A stretch of DNA of 64,000 nt. Origin: Anopheles merus. Its lineage: Eukaryota; Arthropoda; Insecta; Diptera; Culicidae. This document shows positions 23,401 to 35,626 of this stretch, piece by piece. Below the pieces are notes generated by a model. It made no database searches and had not been told where the DNA came from. It saw only the letters and a list, made by a program, of their open reading frames with translations. The translations under genes were made by a program, and so were the position numbers. Each line of letters starts with the position of its first letter. Position 1 is the stretch's first letter. The stretch covers positions 31,527,148 to 31,591,147 of the forward strand of contig NC_054082.1 in the NCBI RefSeq assembly GCF_017562075.2, given 5' to 3'.

Positions 23401-25121
23401 CGCCGGAAGCTCCAACCCGTTCATAATCGTACTAGCGATGGGCTTTTTAAACACAAACATACCACCGCTCCCCGTAGGCTTCGGTCGTCCAATATCGCCC
23501 AGTGGTGTGTCTGGATCACTCGCTTTCCGCGCCGTACGGCCGCTTAATTCATCCACCCTTTTCAGCCCGAACTCTTGCTCGATCTCTTCGAAGCGGGATT
23601 TCGCGGGCGTAAAACTGTCCTGCCTCCGTCGGGCAGGTTCGTCAAGCGGCAGTGTACTTTCGATAACGTCATGTACCTCGTCGAGCGAGTGGTGATCGTC
23701 AAACGGTAGATCGTACAGGATCGGTGGACACGCTCCGGTGCTCGGTGTGCTTGTGGAAGGTTTGTTGGCCGCCTTCTGGGATGTCGGTTGAGAGGAGGAG
23801 CTTGTCGTGCTCTTCGTCGCGCTGCTCAGCGTACTCGTTTGCGACAATCGTTGCTTGCCGGACAACACACGATCGTACACTTTGATCTTTCCCCGTATGG
23901 TGTCGATGGTTGATTTTAATCGTTCGAAGCAACCAACGTTAAAGTGTTTGTCGATGCGCCGGAAGCTCTCGCCCGGCACCTGGCCGAGCAGATCGAAGAA
24001 GTGGTTTAGCAATCCTAGCTCCGCTTTCTCCAGAAACTGTACATTCTTCCGTATCTCGCGTTCTTGTGATGTTTTTTGGTTGTAACCGGCACTACTCGAA
24101 ATCTCGTCCAGGTACGCGCTTAACGCTGGATCAAACCGTATGCTTGCCGTCCCCTTGTCCGGACTAAGTAAACGCTGTAGTGCAGTGGTGGTTGTGGTGG
24201 TGGCAGGAGTATTACTGCTAGGCTTTATCAATGTTTCACTTGCTTTGGCCGCCGGTAATACGGCTGGACCACCACCAAGCGGAGTGGAAGTTGTGTGGGT
24301 TATTTTCTTCTGCACAAAATCATCGTCCTCGTCCACCTCGTCAAATGAGCCACCAAACACACTGTCCTTGTTTAATTCCAACGAAATGCGGTTGGCTTTC
24401 TGCTGCTTGAACTCAAACCTTGGCACCTTGACGGGGCTGACCGGTTTGGTGGCGAGCTTGTGCAGATTCGCTTGCAGCTTCTTCGTCGCTTCCACATAAC
24501 GTTCATCGGTCGACAGATTCAGCTCGATTGGGTCGTAATTTATCGGCTTCAGCGAAGGCACGCTGCAATTCTCCACCATCAAATCGAACTCGTCCAAGCT
24601 CGGTCGGAAGGTCGCGGTCGACTTCTGTTCCTCGATTTGCTCCTTGAAAATGTTTCGCGGCGGAAGACGCTTCACCGTCTCGTCGCGGACGGGTTTGGCA
24701 GGCGAGCGGTTCGAATCATCCGAGTCACTGTTTACCAGATTTACAAATGTGCTGGGTTGCCGCTACAATGCGGGGAAAGAGAGCTCTGGTTATAAAGCCG
24801 GTGGGCGAAACAACACAACGTCGCAACTTACCGAGAGGGGAGTTTTTGGTTTGAAAATACTTGGCGAGTTTGTTAGCTTCATCTGTTCGCAGAAAGTGGT
24901 GGAACTAATTTGATGCTCGGTTTCAGTTGGAGTGCTAGCATAAAACAAATGGATATTACCTTTATAACTTAGTTTATATGCAACAAGCCCACTACACGGA
25001 CGTCTTATTACCTTGATTCTTCCTTGGTAGATGATGGTTTCTCTTTCTTGGATACATAGCTTTTTAAGCTCATCTGCTTCATCGGTTCAGCGCGGTTAAT
25101 TGCCGAGCCTTTTTTAGACAT
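20445..25121 (-). CDS. Blm: Bloom syndrome-type RecQ DNA helicase
   Basis: ATP-dependent 3'-5' helicase that dissolves double Holliday junctions with topoisomerase III and suppresses crossovers. Exons: 25012-25121, 24832-24934, 21828-24762, 20445-21751, giving 1484 residues, close to the Drosophila protein. The N-terminal 600 or so residues are low-complexity and acidic. The helicase core carries Walker A MPTGGGKSLCYQLP from residue 732 (Lys738) and the VIDEAHCVSAWGHDFRPDY box (DEAH at 838-841). It also has motif VI in YYQESGRAGRDG. The last exon holds the RQC zinc-binding cysteines (EQCLANRETACDNCLQQGNY) and an HRDC domain near 1260-1340 (CRAIAMQKNATLASIMNIQA). The tail is Gly/Arg-rich and basic with probable nuclear signals. 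The start MSKKGSAINRAEP is the first ATG. It shares a promoter region with pelle. Confidence 0.96.
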
Positions 25122-25717
25122 TTTGCATGATTTACAAACACTTTACACGCATTCGCTTGTTCAATTCTCGCAAGTACGGTTAACGCATTGTTTACCGGGA
25201 GGCGCGCGCCCGCTCTGGCTGTTTGTTTGGATGGTTCTTGACAGCTGTCAGTTTCAGCTGCGGTTGCTTCGAGTGCTGGCAGAGTGGCCAGATAGTTTTT
25301 ACGGTTTTCGATAGGCGCATCAATATTTTATCGGTAGTTGTCGGTAGGAGTTTAAGATTTTTTCAGTAGGTTTAAAAGTGTTAACGAAGCTAACGAAAAT
25401 CTATGATTTTCGGTAGGATGAAAGAAAAATCGGTCGTTTTAGGGGGCTCATCTGTGAGTCGGTAGACATATCAAAAATCGGTAGGAATACAGATAAATAG
25501 GTATTTCTGGTCACTCGGAGTCCTCTCGATAGGTTCATTTGTTGTGACATCTTGCACACGTAAACAAACCAGGAAGTTGTTGTTTCGCACGCAAGTTTAT
25601 CAAATTCCACATTCCTCTGCAGCATGGGATTTCCCCCGCGGGAATTTCCACTAATTGCGATCGCGCATTAAAACACTTTCGTCGAAGCACAGTTGTTGGT
25701 GCATGTTCTGCCCCATC
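25122..25717. promoter_or_regulatory. Divergent promoter region of Blm and pelle
   Basis: The 596 bases between two divergent start codons. They contain two CAGCTG E-boxes near 25241-25260 and an irregular array of TCGGTAGG-like motifs from 25308 to 25534. A TGGTCACTCGG sequence near 25508 partly matches the insect core promoter Motif 1. No TATA box is evident. Confidence 0.5.
25308..25534. repeat. Irregular array of nine TCGGTAGG-like motifs
   Basis: Variants of TCGGTAGG occur, all in the same orientation, at about 25308, 25330, 25340, 25362, 25409, 25429, 25458, 25477 and 25526. The spacing is irregular (10 to 50 bases), so this is either a decayed tandem repeat or a cluster of binding sites between the two divergent genes. 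Confidence 0.7.
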
Positions 25718-27462
25718 ATGTCCAAACCCGACGGTCAGCACACCGAGATGGATGGAAAACCGAGCAGGCTGAGCGCGGCCACCACCGTTCCGCCCCTTTC
25801 CAACTTTGTCTACATCTACGACATTCCGCGGATGGAGAAGAAACGGCTGGCCGCCCTGCTTGAGGTAAACAACAAGTGGTACGAGCTGGGCGAAAAACAA
25901 ATGGGCTACAGTACGGTCGAGCTGGATGTAAGTATGGCCGCCCCCAACGAGAGCCCTGGCCTTTCTCAACCGTTCACACTTTCCCGCACCCAACCAGAGT
26001 ACGCAACGATGCTGTCAACGGAACAATCGATCGCCTGCAGAACAACTGCTGGACAAGTGGGGCAATTACAACCACACCATCACCGAGCTGTTTGTCGTGC
26101 TGTCGCGCGAAAAGCTGTACAACTGTATGGAGCTGATCAAACGGTACGTCGATCCACGGTACCATGTGCTGATCAAAGAGTCGGCGAGCGACGGCCGGAA
26201 CGCTGTCGCCAATATGGCCACCTTCTCCGGTGCGAACAATAATGCGAAGGTACCGAACGGGCACCGTGCCGCGCATCGATTAAATGATGGTGCAGCGGAC
26301 CAGAAAGTTAATGGTGGTGATGGTGCTGCTGCGGTTGCGGCTGCGGCTGCTACGAACGATAAAAGCAATCCGACCAATTCGAAGGAAAACTCACCCTTCG
26401 CAAACGAGCTAGCCGATCTGACCAGCTTGATACCGAAGATCAGCTACGAGGAGCTGACGGCCGCTACGGACAACTGGAGCGAGCGGAATATTCTCGGCAA
26501 GGGCGGCTTCGGGACGGTGTATCGGGGCAACTTTAAGCACACCTTCATGGCCATCAAAAAGATTGACTACAACAAGGTAAAGTCGAGCGAGGCGGAGCGA
26601 ATACAGCTGCAGCAAAGCTTCAACGAGCTGCGGTTCCTGAACTCGTGTCGCCATGACAACATCGTGCCGCTGTTTGGATACTGCATAGAGAGTAGGTATT
26701 TGGGGTATGGTCGGTTTGATCTGAGCACATAATTGCCTACACTGTCCTGTACACTGCTAGAGGAACCCTGCTTGGTGTACCAGTTCATGCCGGGAGGATC
26801 GCTGGACAAAAGCTTGTTTGCACGCCGGCCTGCCTCTCCGCTCACTTGGCGGGAGCGCATGAACATTGCAATTGGAACGGCAAGGTAATAGGCATCGTGA
26901 TCGTTGCCCCTAACTACCATCACTATAGCAGACTTTTTCTTTTGTTTTGCTTTGCTCCAGAGGGCTCCAGTATCTGCACACGTTCGGCGACAAACCGTTC
27001 ATACACGGTGACATCAAACCGGGCAACATACTGCTGAACGAGTACAAGCAGCCGCGCATCGGTGACTTTGGGCTGACGCGCCAGGGTGCGGTACAGGATT
27101 CGGCCACCGTTGTGTCCCGCGTCTACGGCACCCGGCCGTACATTCCGAAGGAGTTTTACGATCGGCGCGAGCTCAGCACCAAGGTGGACACGTACAGCTT
27201 CGGCGTGGTGCTGTATGAGATCGGCACCGGGCTGCGGGCGTGGGACGAGCGCCGGACGGAGAAACATCTGAAGGACTACATTGCCCGGGCCGTGCAGGAG
27301 CAGATGCATGTGACGCAGCTGGCCGACCAATCGCTGCCGATGGATGCGGAAGCACTGATGTGCTGCTTCAAGCTGCTGCAGGTCGGGCGTGTGTGTACCG
27401 CCGACGATCCGAAACAGCGGCCCGATATGGTCGGCGTCATGTGGCAGCTCAGTGCTACGTAA
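25718..27462 (+). CDS. pll: Pelle, death-domain serine/threonine kinase (IRAK family)
   Basis: Kinase of the Toll pathway; it binds Tube/MyD88 through death domains and leads to NF-kB activation in immunity and development. Exons: 25718-25927, 25998-26691, 26761-26884, 26961-27462, giving 509 residues (Drosophila about 501). The death domain spans about residues 29-122, split by intron 1 between STVELD and STQRCCQRNNRSPAEQLL. A Ser/Ala-rich linker follows. The kinase domain has the Gly loop GKGGFGTVY (237-245), catalytic Lys257 in AIKK, HGDIKPGN (Asp360; HGD instead of HRD, as in Drosophila pelle) and DFG at 378-380. Two ATGs are possible (25703 and 25718); I chose MSKPDGQHTEMDGK. The poly(A) signal is at 27628-27633. 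Confidence 0.96.
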
Positions 27463-30400
27463 GGGAGGGATGGTAAGTAAAAGTGACTCGTTCTAAACTG
27501 GGCGATCCGTCTAAAGAATGACATCATTCCGGTAGCTTCACACGGTAGTGTTAGTAGTATGTGCCTTAACTGTATTTTAACTCCAAGTTTCAACGTACTA
27601 CGTGTAGTTTTAATTTTTTTTTTGTAAAATAAATTTTCGGATAGATTGTATGCGGGATGGTTTTTGTACAATGCAAATTTTAATTGTTTTTAAATAGTTT
27701 TTTTTTGTTTTGTTTTCATTTATTTTCTGTTATTGTTTCCAATAGTTTTATCATCAGTGATAATCATAGTTACCATACTCGATAGTTGTTGTTACACTAC
27801 AGTGTTCTGTTATGTCCCTATTTTCGTACTGTTTCTTGTTTTTTTCTTCTTCTTTTTCTTGCTTTCTCAATTTTGTCCACCGTTTTCTCTTCCTGTACTT
27901 CACGACACAGTCGTTTTTTCGTTTTACAAAGATCACGCTCACACCCTTTTACATGCGTTGTACTGTTACACGCCTTCGGCCATTCCTGTTTTGCTTATGC
28001 TAGTTATCTGCTCTTGCTTTCATTTTTGTTGTGTGGCTTAGTGTTTGCTCGCCTCGTAAGACCACAAACACAATTCTTGCGAGACGTTGCGCTTTGCTTA
28101 TTTGTACCATTTTGTTCGCTTGAATGTGTGTTTGTGTGTACGTTTTCCCCTGCTCCATTTTGTTTGTTTGTCTGTTTGTTTCTCCTTTTAGTAAATGTTT
28201 CTTTTTTTTTTGATTTACATACCCGTCTATCACACACCAACACGCACACACTGGCTACTAAGTGAAACGCTAGACAGTTTAGTAAACATTTACTTTTCTT
28301 TCCTGCTTTCTAATTTGTTCCATCGCAAATGCAGCCTTTGTGGCGGCCACCATTGGCTGATTGATTGATTCGGTTCGGTTGTGAAAATAGTGTGTATGTG
28401 TGTGAGGGTGATTTCCCTTGTAGATAGTGCCCGATTTTTTTTGTTATCTACAACATGGTATACTACCGACCACTAGGTTTTCGTTTTTTCTGCTTGTCAT
28501 TCATCAATGCTGTTCCCGTTTAGTTATGTTTGATTTATACTTTTTATTGTAATTTTGTGTGTTTGTTGTTTTTTTTTGTGTTGTTGTTGTTTTAAATACT
28601 GTACAATACATAATAAACTTAGTGGCTTATACAATAGAAAATAAAACAAATTAAAACAAACCCGCCTCTCTTTCCCTCTTTCCCTTTTCTCTCTATACAA
28701 ACCGTTCACAATCGCTTTCCCATTTTTTTTTTGTTTAAATACACTCTCGCTATCCTTTTCTACTTATCAGTCACTTTTTTTTTGCTTTGTTACTTGTAAT
28801 GCCTTTCATTTTCGATTTTCTTTTTGTTTTCATAGTTCTTATTGTTTGTTTTCTTGTGTGTCTATGTGTGTGTGTGTGTGTTTGTTGTAGGTTAAAAATA
28901 GTTGTTTACCTCTTCTGCTCGGCCTTGGCCTACTGTTCTCCATTTACCATACAAATAGGGTAGGGATGGTAGTGTGAAGTTCTGTCCAACACACACACAC
29001 ACACACGCACACACACGCACACACGCAAGACACATTCGTTGTGTAAACGTTTCTAGTTTTCTTTGTAACTGTTTCGTTTCATGTCTCTGGCCTTCACTCT
29101 GCGCCTTCTTTCTGTGGGAAGAGGACAGATAGTAAAAATTACCTTCCTCTTCCTAATCTATTAAAAATGATAAATACACACACACTCATTCCATTCCATT
29201 GCTCCTTTCTCTGACTGATTGCGCTGTTCCATTTCCACTCTCCCTCCTGTTTGCAACACTGTCCGCACCTTACACATACATCTCCTCTACAATATATGTA
29301 CAGTACAAAAATATATATAAACGTTTTGTTTTCTGTTTGGTTTTACAAATTGTGTACGTAAAAGTGCCATTTTCTCGTGTTGGTTGCTTACTCTGTGCAT
29401 ATTTACCTTCCTGTACGACAAGACACTATCTTTTTTTCTTTTTTTTTTTACTAGCTTCGTTTTCCATTTTCCTTTTCAGCTTTTTTCTTCAGCTTCGCTC
29501 TGCTGTAAACCCTCTAATCCGTTGGGTTTTTACACCATTGATAGCATACATTTAGGTATAGTTTCATAAACTATCCTGTTTCGTTTGTTTATGTGTATGT
29601 ATGTGTGTGTGTGTTTTTTTTCCTCTTCTTTTCTGCATTTTACTATGCACTACAGATGTCAGTTTGTGACTGAAGAGGTCTGAATAATCCTCTTTGTGGT
29701 ACTTTCAAATGATTGTTTTTGTTTGTGTGCCCTTTGCTCTGTCTGTTTCATGTTTGCATTACCCACGCCCGAATGCAAGTACACTCTTTTAACAGCAAGT
29801 ACCCCCTTTTGCTTTTTTCTATCTTCTAAGCTCCTGTGAAGTGTAATTTGCCATTTGTTTTTTTTTTGCTGACTATTGCTGACTATTCGTGACTATACGT
29901 TCGTGTAAAATTGTTTCCCATGGTTGAATGCCAGTTTTGGTTTCTTTTTACCATTCGGCCCTTAAATCTTTCCCGCATTGAAACCACCCTCCCTTCTATT
30001 GCACTATATTAAACACAAAACGCTTCTGCTACATTACTTTGTGGTTGACATTAATTGGTACTGTGGGTATTCCTTTAGCCTCCGTGTTGCGGCGTGTTCT
30101 ACTACTTCTGCTGTGAACATACACACACACACACACGCGACCACACAAAAGGACACAAAAGGATACACTCACACACACACACGCGTTCACACAGTAAAAG
30201 ACACATCCATGCACATCGAAACACGTGAACTATTCTAACACAACACACAGTGATCGTAGCAACCGAAGTAGTTGTGGTTGCTGCAGTAAGAGCGATAGTT
30301 GTTGTTAGGTTCCGCTCCCTAGTATAATAGTGGTAGTAGTAGTAGTAGTTTGAAATAGCAGTAGAAACTGCGAGATAGTAGCACAAACACACACCAATCT

Positions 30401-32135
30401 CCTAAAGCTCCTCTATCCCATCCCCACTAAATTGATCCAGTTGAATGGGGGGGGGGGGGTTTACGGCAGGGAGAGTATTTCTTCCCATTTTTACAAAGTG
30501 GATTTTTTGTATTCTACTACATCGATTGTTACTGGTCACATTGCTCTAAAGCTTCGTTGCCGCGACAGCCGCTATGCGCTATGTGTACGAGTTAGAGTTT
30601 AGCCTTGCCCCTGCACACTTATCTCGTGTTCTCCGTATGTGTTGTGTGTGTGAATTTCTACTTACAAAATGTTTCGTTTTTGTTTGTTTTTCAAGTTACT
30701 TTTGCTACTGGCTGCTTCCTACCCCCCTGTTTCGGCCCAATTCTGCAAAAAGTCTCACAACGGGATCGAAACGGGACGAGAAATGCGCGCGGGTGGACAG
30801 AGCACACCCGACAACCCCCCACCATATCACCCTCCCGAATGCGTGAGTATCGAGTTTCTGACCGAATGTGGTGAGAAAGAGGAAGAAATTGCGAAACCGA
30901 TTCGTATATAATTTGCACACGTCTCTTCTGTTTTTTCTTCGTCTTCTGCATGCTTTGTTCCTTTGCTTGTTTTGTTTCCTCTCTATGCTTTCACAGCCAT
31001 ACTACACACCTCGCATATGTACCTATTAAAAAAAAACACACACGCACACACACATGTGTGCATCGTGTGACTAATTGGTCATGATGCAGGACTCTTGTGT
31101 TAGCCTGCTGTGTTGATGAACGGTCGATGTTCGATTTTGTTGGTGCCCTTCGTGGATTACGGCGATACAAAAAAGTATACGAGAAGAGGAAAAGAGCTAA
31201 CGCTACCGCTAGACTACGCTATATTGTCTCGGGTTTGTGAGTTTTGTGGCTGTAACATCCGTTTTCCTTTCTGTGCTTTGCTGAATGGGTTCCTGGCTGT
31301 GTGTTTGTGTGTGTGGGGGGGGGGGGGGGGGGGGGCTGTGCACTCACACGCACACCGTTAAAACTACCACCACTTAAACAAGGAACTAGTAGCTGTTATT
31401 GTGTTTTGTATCGTACTATAATTTCCTCCGTTGCCGTTGCAAAACACGGTTTTCCCTTTCCCTATGCTATTGTAGGGGTTCGTCGCCTGTACCATCCGGT
31501 TCCGGTTATCGGCGGGATGATGATTCTGCACGCTCTTGCACGGTGACGCGGAAACGGATTGATTGCCCAGTGTTGGCACCTATCACATTCAAGACGCATA
31601 TAGGATTCCGTTAAGTAGCTTGGTTCTTTTCCGCATTCCTCACATTCAGGCTCCAGTACAGCAAACTGTAAATAATAAAAAGAAAAGGATAACAGCTCAG
31701 TTGGATCATCCAATTTTGGTACAGTTTTAGCGCATCGCGCCAAACACTTGCCTCTCACTGGTGCACTGGTACCCTTTCGAGGTGTATAAAAAAACGGCTG
31801 CCCTTTCTACCCCTGCGACAAGGACACTGTTTTTTGTTCCATCACTATTCCACCTCTATTTCAGCCATCCCTGTGCTCCAGAGCTTTGGTCCCACAGGCG
31901 TGGATGGCTGATCTGCGGGACCGTACGGCAGGTGTGTTGTTGTGGTTCTTGTCCAAAGTAAGTGTCCACGGAAAACGGCGCCAACGGCGATCTCGAATCA
32001 CTTTCCATCCACTGCTGTTTGCTGCTTCGGCAAATCTCTACAACGTGCACGTGTGCACACACATACACACACACACACACACACAAACGCGCTCCAAACA
32101 AACACTCACACCTTATCACTCTACACGCAGACCCC
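27463..32135 (-). other. Pelle 3' UTR, then probable very long Mnt 3' UTR
   Basis: Strongly T-rich on the plus strand, hence A-rich on the strand of Mnt. No splice or coding pattern is evident apart from the small orphan exon at 31462-31665. Minus-strand AATAAA (complement of 27719-27724) lies only 86 bases from the pelle signal on the other strand, so Mnt transcripts may run about 4.4 kb past the stop codon and end tail to tail with pelle. A Pumilio-like TGTACATA occurs on the minus strand near 29297-29304. A 21-base poly(G) run lies at 31315-31335. Confidence 0.5.
31462..31665 (-). CDS. Orphan candidate terminal exon with paired CxxC motifs
   Basis: After a good acceptor (TTATTTACAG, complement ending at 31666) the only open frame runs 67 codons from the first exon base to a TAG, in phase 0. 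The peptide contains PECEECGKEP and LECDRCQHW, two CxxC pairs about 16 residues apart, as in a zinc ribbon. I do not recognise a family. It could be an alternative last exon of Mnt, because Mnt exons ending in phase 0 lie upstream, or the end of an unseen gene, or chance. It lies about 470 bases downstream of the Mnt stop codon. Confidence 0.35.
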   Translation of the reverse strand, partial: FAVLEPECEECGKEPSYLTESYMRLECDRCQHWAINPFPRHRARACRIIIPPITGTGWYRRRTPTIA

Positions 32136-35126
32136 TTAGTGAGTTAAATGCAGCTGCAAACGATTGCCACCATTCGGCGGTGCGAGCTCGATCGTTGCCA
32201 ATCCGTTCGAACCCTGCTGTATCATGCGCAGTCCTTGCGAAGTCGGCACCAGTATCGGGCTGTAGACAACGCCCTAGCGGAAAGAAGGAAAAGTGCACGG
32301 AAGAGTAAAGTTAATGCCACCGTTCCGAAACAGCACCCGTTGCTCCCGAAAACCTGCCGGCTACCTACCATCTTGCTGTCCTTGTCCAGCGGGGCCAGTG
32401 CGAACGTGTTACCATTCATGATCGTGATAACCTTCGTTCCCGGTGGGTCGAGGGCCGTAGCGCCAACAACGGCCTGTGTACTGTGGTTGGTGGGTTGCGA
32501 TTGCGATGCGATAATCTCAAGCTTACTATTATCAGTCCGTACGGTACCGTTCTTGCCGATCGTACCGTTGATCAGTTCTTTGCTGCCGCCGGTTGGCACG
32601 TGCACCGTAGTCGTCGCCGCCGTAGACGTCGGCATCGATGGTGCGATCGTCGCCGCACTGTACATCGATCTGGCGATCGTGCCGACGATGGTGGTAGTGT
32701 TGGCGGCACCGGTACTACTACTGCTAGTGTTACTGTTACTATGACTACTACTGCTGCTGCTGCTGCTGCTGCTAATGCTGCCACCACCGATGGGACCATT
32801 GTGGCTGGTCAGCTGAAGCGGCCCGCCGGCGCCCGCGGTTGCGATGGCGAGCGAGGCGGGACCGCTGCCGGTGACCAACCCGTTGCTCACCGCGCTCGAT
32901 GTAACGTTCAGGTTCAGTGGGATAGTCTGGATGGCGGCCGGGGAGGAACCGCCTGCGGTGGATGCTGCCAGCAGCTGCGAATGGGCGATGCCCACGATGT
33001 TGGCCGTGCCGTTTGCTGCGAAGCGGAAAGGAAGCAATCTTAGGGGGAGGAGTTCACGGAGCGGCTTGTGCTTGTGCGACTTACCACCAACGATGACGGG
33101 TAGTGGGGCGGTGGTCGCTGTCGCCGTGCCGTTGAGCGTCACGTTCGCACCGTTTACCATCGCCAGCGAGGCACTGGTCAGGTTCAGCCCGTTCAGCTGG
33201 CCCGCCGCCGTAATCTTGAGCCCGTTGGGCGCCGCCGGCTCCGCACCAGCGGTGCCCTTGGTGGTGAGCGAGAGGGGAGCCATCAGGCTGGCGGCTGCTG
33301 CGGACGATACCGATAAGCTGGAGGCGGCCGACGACGATGGCGACGCGGATGACAGCGACGAGGCGGGTGAGGTCGAGCTGCGATTCAGGGCCGGGCTGGC
33401 CCGCGATGGCGATGACACGGAGAGCACCGGCGAGATGGTCGTCTGAAGCTGCAAACGCAAAGCAAGGGCACCGGATGTACCGGGGTAGCTTCGGGTTAGC
33501 AGTTTGTAATGACCGAAGGCGCGGTTGTCACTACTTACCGGCAGGTTGCTGATGGACGCGTTCGTAGCTATGCTGGACAGCGAGCTACTGGAGCTGTACC
33601 GAATCCCATTACGGCCCGGTATAGTGTCCGACGGTTGATCTGAGGATGGGAAAGCACAAGACGAAACAAAATGTGAGTAATTGTAACGTTTGAAGAAAAA
33701 AAAAAAGATTAAAAGGATCGCAAGTAATCTGAAGGGAATATCCGCTCCAACTAAAGCAATCTTTCACCGGGCCTGGCCATTCCCTCTACACTCTCAATCT
33801 CGCAGGTTATATGCGCATAAAATGTCCTCCCTCACCTCCCCACAGTTAGCCTTCGGATTCGGCATTTCCTGCCTCCCCTCCACCCCCCCTCCACGTTCGG
33901 GGCGCACTGAAAACGGACCGGCCCGAAGGCGATTTGTAATTCTCATCAACCTTCTTGCAACCTTCTCCCTTGCACCGCGATGGTGGCTGCATTGGCGCGC
34001 TACGTCATTGCAAACGATCGACCGCCAATGCAAGCGCAATCGTCACACGCATCCATTTTCAGCCAGCAACGAGCCTACTGCTCGGTCGGCGCAACACCAT
34101 CTGCATATAAACAGGGCAGCCCAGTTGCGCAGTGCTTGCTCTTCCAATCTGCGCAATCCCCTTTACTGCAGCAAACGGTGAGAAAGATAGTTGAGAGAGA
34201 GAGAGAGAGAGGGGGGGGGGAGGGGGGGAATATTTTAAGCAACATCTCTCCGCACCCGTTCGCAACAATCCCAGCCCAGTAGGGCCGCATAAAAAAAGAA
34301 GGTGGTGCAGTCGCAGCTCGATTTGCTGCAGCTGCGTGGCGCGTCGTTGCGCGCCCGCGTCTTATCAAGTCAAATTTGCGTGCCGTGCCACAATCCGCCC
34401 ACTATCATCACCATTATCTTTTGGTCACCCGGCTCTCGGTTTGGGTTTTTGCATGTCCTTCTCTTTTTTTCTGTTTTTCGGGCTGCCCCTTTGGCCCTTT
34501 TATTTTTGACGAAAACAGGGTCTTGTCTGTTGCGGTTCTTCGGATTCACGAGTAGCGAAACGTTTTTTTTTTTTTTGTGTGCGCCCGCTCACTGCCTCTT
34601 ACCTCGCTCCATCTGCAGGCCGTTCGGCGGGACGATGGTACCACCATTGGTTGGGTTCGGCGTAATATCGGTGTCCGGTGCCAGCCGGGACACGTCGATG
34701 TCGCCCATCTGCGTCAGTTCGCGCTTCAGCACGAGGATACGGTTTTGGGACGCAATTTTCTCCTTCGCCAGCCGCTCCATCTCGTGCTCGTACTCGCGCT
34801 CCTTGCGCTTCAGCAGCTGTGGGCGATGGAATGATGGTGGGGAAAGAGAGAGAGAGAGAGACGCTTTATAATAACTGTTTGCCTTTTTTTTGCTGTAGCC
34901 AGCAACAACCTACCTGTATGTGGCGTATGGCGGCGTGCAGAATCGATAGGTTGGAGATCTTCTTCTCGTCCGGCTGCAGGCTGAGCTGTTTCTTCAGCTG
35001 CTCGAAGCATTCCTTCAGATGGGCCCGCCGATTCTTCTCCAGCTTGTTGTGTACCTCCCGCGTGCCGACACTGCTGGTGCAAAGATGCAGACAAACACAA
35101 TCCCAATTAATTAACACACAAACACA

Positions 35127-35209
<83 letters not shown>

Positions 35210-35591
35210 ACACACCCACACCCACAGTGCTGGGAAGCCGCCGATCGACACCACTTACCCGTTGCTGTTTGAGCTGGTCGTCCGCCGCCGCGTCCCGGTC
35301 GGGATGTTGGCAAAGAGGCCCTGCGCACCCTGCGAGCTGATGGCCGCCACCGACAGGCCGGCCGCGACCTGCTGCTGCAGCTCGAGCGGCAGATGGTGCA
35401 CGCCAGTTGCCGCCGGGTGCGTCGCCGCCGTCACGATCGTCCCGTTCGGTGTGCTACTGCCGGTGCCGCCGTTGTGGGCAGCAGCAATGGCCGTCGCCTG
35501 CAGCACGTTGGTGATGTTGATCGGCAGCATGCCGGCTAGCCCGGGCGGCAGCGGGGACGTACCACCGATGGGGGCCCCGGCGACCCCGCTA

Positions 35592-35626
<35 letters not shown>

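Noticed and set aside
27700..29560. Hydrophobic Phe/Leu-rich plus-strand frames
   Set aside because: They come from T-rich sequence and lack splice sites or family similarity; the region fits a 3' UTR on the opposite strand.
34678..35340. 220-codon plus-strand frame through the Mnt bHLH region
   Set aside because: It is antisense to Mnt exons and passes through the CA repeat at 35131-35204.
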